Source: JBBDMU01 sp040878115 (GTDB lineage: Bacteria; Bacteroidota; Rhodothermia; Balneolales; Natronogracilivirgulaceae). From it: a DNA stretch of 58,214 nt. The DNA lies in NCBI GenBank assembly GCA_040878115.1, contig JBBDMV010000147.1, forward strand, positions 1 through 58,214, given 5' to 3'. The first letter of the stretch is position 1. Every line of letters starts with the position of its first letter. Under the pieces are notes generated by a model. It did not search any database. It was not told the origin of the DNA and saw only the letters and a list, made by a program, of their open reading frames with translations. The position numbers and the translations under genes were made by a program. Shown one piece after another: positions 54,485 through 58,214 of the stretch.

Positions 54485-55237
54485 TCAGGATTGAAGGACA
54501 TCTTCTATTACATCTTCGATCAGGTAAAAGCCCGGCCCCTGGCGGACCAGCCATTTGGCGGCTTGCAATGAGCCTGCGGCAAACGCATCCCTTGAACGGG
54601 CACGGTGGGTCAATTCGATATCATCGTATAAGGAATTAATTCTAAGCTGGTGGTCACCGAAAACGGAACCTATGCGCTGGGAAGTCACCTGAAACTCTTG
54701 TTCATCTACTTTATATTTACGGGGTACACCGAAGGATATTTTTTTGGAAGAGCCGGATGCGCTCAGCCATGCCCTTGCCAGGGTTTTTGCGGTTCCGCTG
54801 GGGGCATCCGCTTTCTTTGTGTGATGAACTTCATGCAAGCTAGCGTCAAAGAAAGAACTTTTCCCATAAAGTTCACCGGCCCTTGCCGCCAGCTTAATAA
54901 ATAACTGTACACCAAGGGAAAAATTAGATCCATAGACTAAACGGCCATTATGCTTCCTGGTTAGAGAATCGCCCAATTCCAGATCATCCAGCCAACCGGT
55001 GGTGCCGACAACCACAGGGATCCCGAGTTCCAAAAGCCTTTCCACGTGTATTCGTGCAACCTCAGGATGGGTAAAGTCAATGGCAACATCTATACCTTTC
55101 AGTGTCGATGCCGTTATTCCGGCCCCTTTTATATTATTTTCGTAATCAAGAATAACGGGAACTTCAAAACCTTGTTCTTTAGCAAGCAACTCAATTCGTT
55201 GCCCCATATTACCATAACCAAGTAGCGCAATTTTCAT
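54485..55237 (-). CDS. dapB: 4-hydroxy-tetrahydrodipicolinate reductase
   Basis: A 250-residue enzyme of lysine and diaminopimelate synthesis. The NAD(P)-binding loop is LLGYGNMGQRI at the N-terminus, followed by VAIDFTHPEVARIH and VVGTTGW. The signature HHTKKADAPSGTAKTLA near 136-152 holds the catalytic His-His-Lys region. It is the last gene of the M20-lysC-dapB series; the gap to lysC is 87 bp. Confidence 0.94.
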   Translation of the reverse strand: MKIALLGYGNMGQRIELLAKEQGFEVPVILDYENNIKGAGITASTLKGIDVAIDFTHPEVARIHVERLLELGIPVVVGTTGWLDDLELGDSLTRKHNGRLVYGSNFSLGVQLFIKLAARAGELYGKSSFFDASLHEVHHTKKADAPSGTAKTLARAWLSASGSSKKISFGVPRKYKVDEQEFQVTSQRIGSVFGDHQLRINSLYDDIELTHRARSRDAFAAGSLQAAKWLVRQGPGFYLIEDVIEDVLQS

Positions 55238-55324
55238 AAGAAAGAATTAGCAATGTTGAGTACTCACACCCCGACCGCTCGTACAGGTGAGATACGTTAT
55301 AAAGTAATATAAAATAGTCCCAGC

Positions 55325-56683
55325 CTAATAGAAAAACTTTTCATGCAAGGCCTGCACAGCTTTTATGACCAGATCATTATCTACCACAAGAGACAAGTTG
55401 ATATCCGAACTGCCTTGTGAGATCATCCGTACCGGAATACCGGATATAGCATCGAAAACCTTAACGGCTATTCCACTGGATTGATTGAAATTTCGGCCCA
55501 CCAGGCAAATTAGGGATTGATTATTGTTACGATCTACATCCCCATATTCTTGTAATTCATCAAGTACCAGGTCCAGGTTATCTGTTGAATCTACAGTCAT
55601 AGAAATGGAAACTTCTGAAGTTGTAACCAAATCTACCGGGACCTTATACTTTTCGAAGGTTGAAAACACCCTGGCCAAAAAACCATAAGCCATAAGCATA
55701 CGAGAAGAGTTTATCGTCACTATAGTGATTCCCTGTTTAAAAGCAATAGCACGAATATCACCATCAAAGCTTGAATTTGAACAGATTTTGGTCCCTTCCT
55801 GCTCAGGCGAGAATGTATTTTTGATATAAACAGGAATGTTCTTCTCTACCGCAGGCTGGATGGTAGCAGGGTGTAAAACCCTGGCGCCGAAATAGGCCAA
55901 TTCAGCAGCTTCTTCAAAGCCAATCTCAGGAATCAGTTTTGCTTCTGCCACATACCTGGGGTCACAACTGTACATTCCGTTTACGTCCGTCCATATTTCT
56001 ATGGAGCCTGCATCTAGTGCGCCTGCTATCAAGCTGGCCGAATAGTCGGAACCGCCGCGCCCCAGAGTAGTGATTTCGCCGGTCGGGCTGCTCCCATAAA
56101 AACCACCCATTATGGGGGTTTTACCCTCTACCAATAGGGTGTTTAGGAAAGCTGATTCTTGCTTTATTTTTTTATGGTCCGGCTTGGCCTTGCCAAAATT
56201 ATCATCGGTATGGATTACAGTTCGTGCATCCAGATAAACAGTATCAATCCCGATAGCACGGCCGCAAGCCGCAAGCAGACAGGATGAGAGCCTTTCACCG
56301 ATGCTGGAGATTACATCAATAGTCCTTTTATTTACTTCACCCAGTTTATTTATGCTCAACAAGTATTCATCCAGCAGAGTAAAATTTTCATCTATCCACT
56401 GTTGTGCTTCATTGATAATTTTTACCTTATCTTGTTGCTTATGGTTTATAAAGAAATTCTGAATGATACGTTCATGCCGCTCTTTCAGCAACTTGCTCAG
56501 ATTGACTGCTTCATCAAACCGTCCCGTTTGGGCCATCGAAATGGCTTCAAGCAACGTATTAGTAGCTTTAGAAATGGCCGAAACAACAATCAAGCTGCCG
56601 GGACTATTCGATATTATTGAGAGAATCTTGCTCCATGTTCCTTCATCGGCCATGGAAGTGCCGCCGAATTTTAATACTTTCAT
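55325..56683 (-). CDS. lysC: Monofunctional aspartate kinase
   Basis: A 452-residue aspartokinase with C-terminal ACT domains. It starts MKVLKFGGTSMADEGTW. The substrate and regulatory motifs are TTLGRGGSDYSASLIAGAL and IEIWTDVNGMYSCDPRYV. The C-terminal ACT region contains VSISMTVDST and ISQGSSDINLSLVV, typical of lysine-sensing forms. It lies 23 bp after the M20 gene and before dapB, which suggests it serves lysine/DAP while thrA serves methionine/threonine. Confidence 0.94.
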   Translation of the reverse strand: MKVLKFGGTSMADEGTWSKILSIISNSPGSLIVVSAISKATNTLLEAISMAQTGRFDEAVNLSKLLKERHERIIQNFFINHKQQDKVKIINEAQQWIDENFTLLDEYLLSINKLGEVNKRTIDVISSIGERLSSCLLAACGRAIGIDTVYLDARTVIHTDDNFGKAKPDHKKIKQESAFLNTLLVEGKTPIMGGFYGSSPTGEITTLGRGGSDYSASLIAGALDAGSIEIWTDVNGMYSCDPRYVAEAKLIPEIGFEEAAELAYFGARVLHPATIQPAVEKNIPVYIKNTFSPEQEGTKICSNSSFDGDIRAIAFKQGITIVTINSSRMLMAYGFLARVFSTFEKYKVPVDLVTTSEVSISMTVDSTDNLDLVLDELQEYGDVDRNNNQSLICLVGRNFNQSSGIAVKVFDAISGIPVRMISQGSSDINLSLVVDNDLVIKAVQALHEKFFY

Positions 56684-56706
56684 CCTGTAAGGTTTAATTT
56701 TTTATG

Positions 56707-57903
56707 TTAAACTATTATTTCCTGGGCCAAATGTTGGATTAACATAAAGCTCATTAACGCTGAAGTTGGTGCTATAACAGCCTCATCTACATCAAAAAGG
56801 GAACTGTGTAAGGGGTGTGAAGTTTGAGGTGAACTAGAAGTTCCCATTCTTAAATATAAACCGGGAACCTCTTGTGAAAAATAAGCGAAATCTTCTGCCC
56901 CCATACTTTGCCGGCCTTTTTTTGTATTTTCCCGGCCAATTTGTTTGGCAATCAAGGTATCAGCAAACTCAAACAATTTATCGTTATTGATCACTGCGGG
57001 TGCGCCTCTATTAACAGCTACTTCAATATTGGTTTCATATAAAGATTGCGCAGTGCTAACGATTTTTTCGATGCGATCACGAAACAAATCCCGATCTTCC
57101 TCCCACGAAGTTCTCACAGTACCACTAAAAGCCACTTTGCTGGGGATGACATTAAAAGTCTCACCACCATGAAAAGTACAAATGGCCAATACGGCAGGGT
57201 CTCGGGCATCACTGTACCGGCCCGTTAGTTGATAAAGGCTTTGAGCAATCTGATTGGCAATCCAAATCGTATCTTTTCCGGTATGTGGCCGGGCTGAATG
57301 TGTGGTTTCCTCAGCATTAACGGTGATCTTAAAGGTATCAAAGGCGGCCGTTTCAGCTCCACTTTTCAACCTGTACTTTCCGCTTTGTAAAGAAGGATCG
57401 CAATGAAGAGCATAAACAGCACCGACGTTTTCAAGCGCACCATCTTTAATCATTTGAAGGGCCCCGCCCGGACTAAGCTCTTCAGCGGGTTGCCAGAAAA
57501 CCCTAACTGTTCCAGCTAAATAATGAGCATACTTACTGAGAAGTCTGGCAATACCAACGGCTATCGCAGTATGAACATCATGTCCACACATATGGCCGAA
57601 GCCTGATGATCCTGAATTGTAAGGGACCTCTTTCTCGTCATGAATAGGAAGGGCATCCATATCCGCCCGGTAAGCAATTGTAGGCCCCCCATTAGCACCT
57701 TTTATATCGGTGTATAACCCGTTATGGCCTGAAAATGTCTGAGCGTTAATTCCTTCAAGCTTGAGCATATTTTGGATGGCCCGGGCGGTTTCATATTCCT
57801 TCCAGCCCACTTCGGGATTTCGATGCAATTGCCGCCTGAAGTTTATTAACTCCTTATTAATTTCTAACGCTGTGCTCTTAAGTTCTTTGTATAGTGGGTC
57901 CAT
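56707..57903 (-). CDS. M20-family amidohydrolase, candidate N-acetyl-diaminopimelate deacetylase
   Basis: A 398-residue zinc amidohydrolase of the HipO/AbgB/DapL group. Metal site residues are in MCGHDVHTA and ADMDALPIHDEKEV, and further motifs are WQPAEELSPGGALQMI and GAEDFAYFSQ. Family members hydrolyse acyl-amino acids. The gene context (lysC and dapB directly after, 23-bp gap) argues that it removes an acetyl group from N-acetyl-L,L-diaminopimelate, but hippurate- or IAA-conjugate-type enzymes look alike. The start at 57903 gives DPLYKELKSTALEI before the fold. Confidence 0.85.
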   Translation of the reverse strand: MDPLYKELKSTALEINKELINFRRQLHRNPEVGWKEYETARAIQNMLKLEGINAQTFSGHNGLYTDIKGANGGPTIAYRADMDALPIHDEKEVPYNSGSSGFGHMCGHDVHTAIAVGIARLLSKYAHYLAGTVRVFWQPAEELSPGGALQMIKDGALENVGAVYALHCDPSLQSGKYRLKSGAETAAFDTFKITVNAEETTHSARPHTGKDTIWIANQIAQSLYQLTGRYSDARDPAVLAICTFHGGETFNVIPSKVAFSGTVRTSWEEDRDLFRDRIEKIVSTAQSLYETNIEVAVNRGAPAVINNDKLFEFADTLIAKQIGRENTKKGRQSMGAEDFAYFSQEVPGLYLRMGTSSSPQTSHPLHSSLFDVDEAVIAPTSALMSFMLIQHLAQEIIV

Positions 57904-57997
57904 TTTTATTACCGCATCATCTAAAGATGAAGGTGCAGTGATCTTTACCGTATCAATTTCTATATGGAGTTTACGGAGCCTATTAACCGGCTAGCCT

Positions 57998-58214
57998 TTA
58001 ACCTGCACTGAAAGAAGTTCCACACCCACACGTAGAACTGGCATTTGGGTTTTCAAAAACAAATCCTCGTGCATCGAGTCCGTCATGAAAATCAATTACA
58101 ATGCCACTAAGATACAGAATATGACGTTTATCAACAATTACCTGTATTTCATGCGTTTTGAGTATCTCGTCTTGATCGGTTTTATTATCAAAACCAAGAG
58201 CATAGCTCATTCCG
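57998..58214 (-). CDS. IscA/SufA/ErpA-type iron-sulfur protein, partial
   Basis: The gene continues off the right edge; 71 C-terminal residues are visible, beginning in GMSYALGFDN. The end has TCGCGTSF with the two C-terminal cysteines of the A-type carrier; the first conserved cysteine is beyond the window. DFHDGLDARGFVFENPNA matches the family. It carries Fe-S clusters to target proteins. The frame shows no break. Confidence 0.88.
   Translation of the reverse strand, partial: GMSYALGFDNKTDQDEILKTHEIQVIVDKRHILYLSGIVIDFHDGLDARGFVFENPNASSTCGCGTSFSAG

Noticed and set aside
1..58214. CRISPR arrays, prophage genes, transposases and integrases.
   Set aside because: No regularly spaced direct repeats with unique spacers, and no coding sequence resembling such proteins, were found.

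Overview
The window looks like chromosome from a member of the Balneolota/Bacteroidota group; a Balneolaceae-like genome is my best guess. The evidence is moderate GC, few Shine-Dalgarno sequences, many small lipoproteins, a BatA-type N-terminus, a plant-type glutaminyl cyclotransferase, an archaeal-type ProRS, and an N-terminal aspartokinase fused to homoserine dehydrogenase. No database search was possible. Coding density is high and most genes are housekeeping genes. No transposase, integrase, phage gene or CRISPR array was seen.

Layout. (1) 1-900: the tail of a gene, possibly an aminotransferase, then an AbrB/MazE-Doc toxin-antitoxin pair preceded by perfect palindromes. (2) 1.0-4.7 kb: an iron(III) ABC importer (binding protein, permease, ATPase). 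(3) 4.7-13.9 kb, minus strand: BatA-like protein, a small membrane protein, HflX, a CBS protein, a giant TPR protein and AroA. (4) 14-19 kb: a divergent propeller lipoprotein, a SlyD-like FKBP with a terminator, a DUF2459 lipoprotein and a DCC-family protein. (5) 18.6-23.5 kb, minus: NlpC/P60 lipoprotein, MetF, and a glycogen-debranching-like enzyme with a GT4 glycosyltransferase. (6) 23.6-25.9 kb: PdxJ, a CHRD-like lipoprotein and Era.

(7) 25.9-33.1 kb is the most structured part. It is a methionine/threonine locus: SAM-I riboswitch and terminator, metY, then metX and thrA overlapping by ATGA. The riboswitch-metY unit is bracketed by gene-free stretches of about 1.1 and 0.8 kb that carry hairpin repeats with a shared core, a cloverleaf-like 100-nt element and a possible MITE-like unit. 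(8) 33.2-35.4 kb: a NarL-type response regulator followed by two tandem copies (offset 295 bp; 116 of 119 positions identical) of a structured RNA-like element, each ending in an intrinsic terminator with no gene between or downstream on that strand. Then come a glutaminyl cyclotransferase and tRNA-Met(CAT). The duplicated element is the best candidate for something undescribed.

(9) 35.6-41.6 kb: ProS, a bifunctional NAD(P)HX repair enzyme, a VanZ-like protein, two tandem TonB paralogues, a NUDIX hydrolase and a DUF1844 protein. (10) 41.7-50.2 kb: DUF1015, a cyclophilin lipoprotein, GDPD, small envelope proteins, a large cytochrome c lipoprotein with an NHL-like domain, and a TIGR01777-type epimerase. 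The gap at 48.7-49.2 kb has an 11-bp-phased hexamer array around a hairpin, plus a separate 10-3-10 palindrome. (11) 50.3-58.2 kb: a polytopic membrane metallopeptidase, an RluA-type synthase and Hsp33. An M20 amidohydrolase, LysC and DapB follow as a likely lysine/diaminopimelate operon, and the window ends inside an IscA/SufA-type gene.

The amino-acid genes make a coherent picture. ThrA, MetX, MetY and MetF supply methionine, with metY and possibly its neighbours under SAM control. The second aspartokinase (LysC), DapB and the M20 enzyme would serve the lysine/cell-wall branch.
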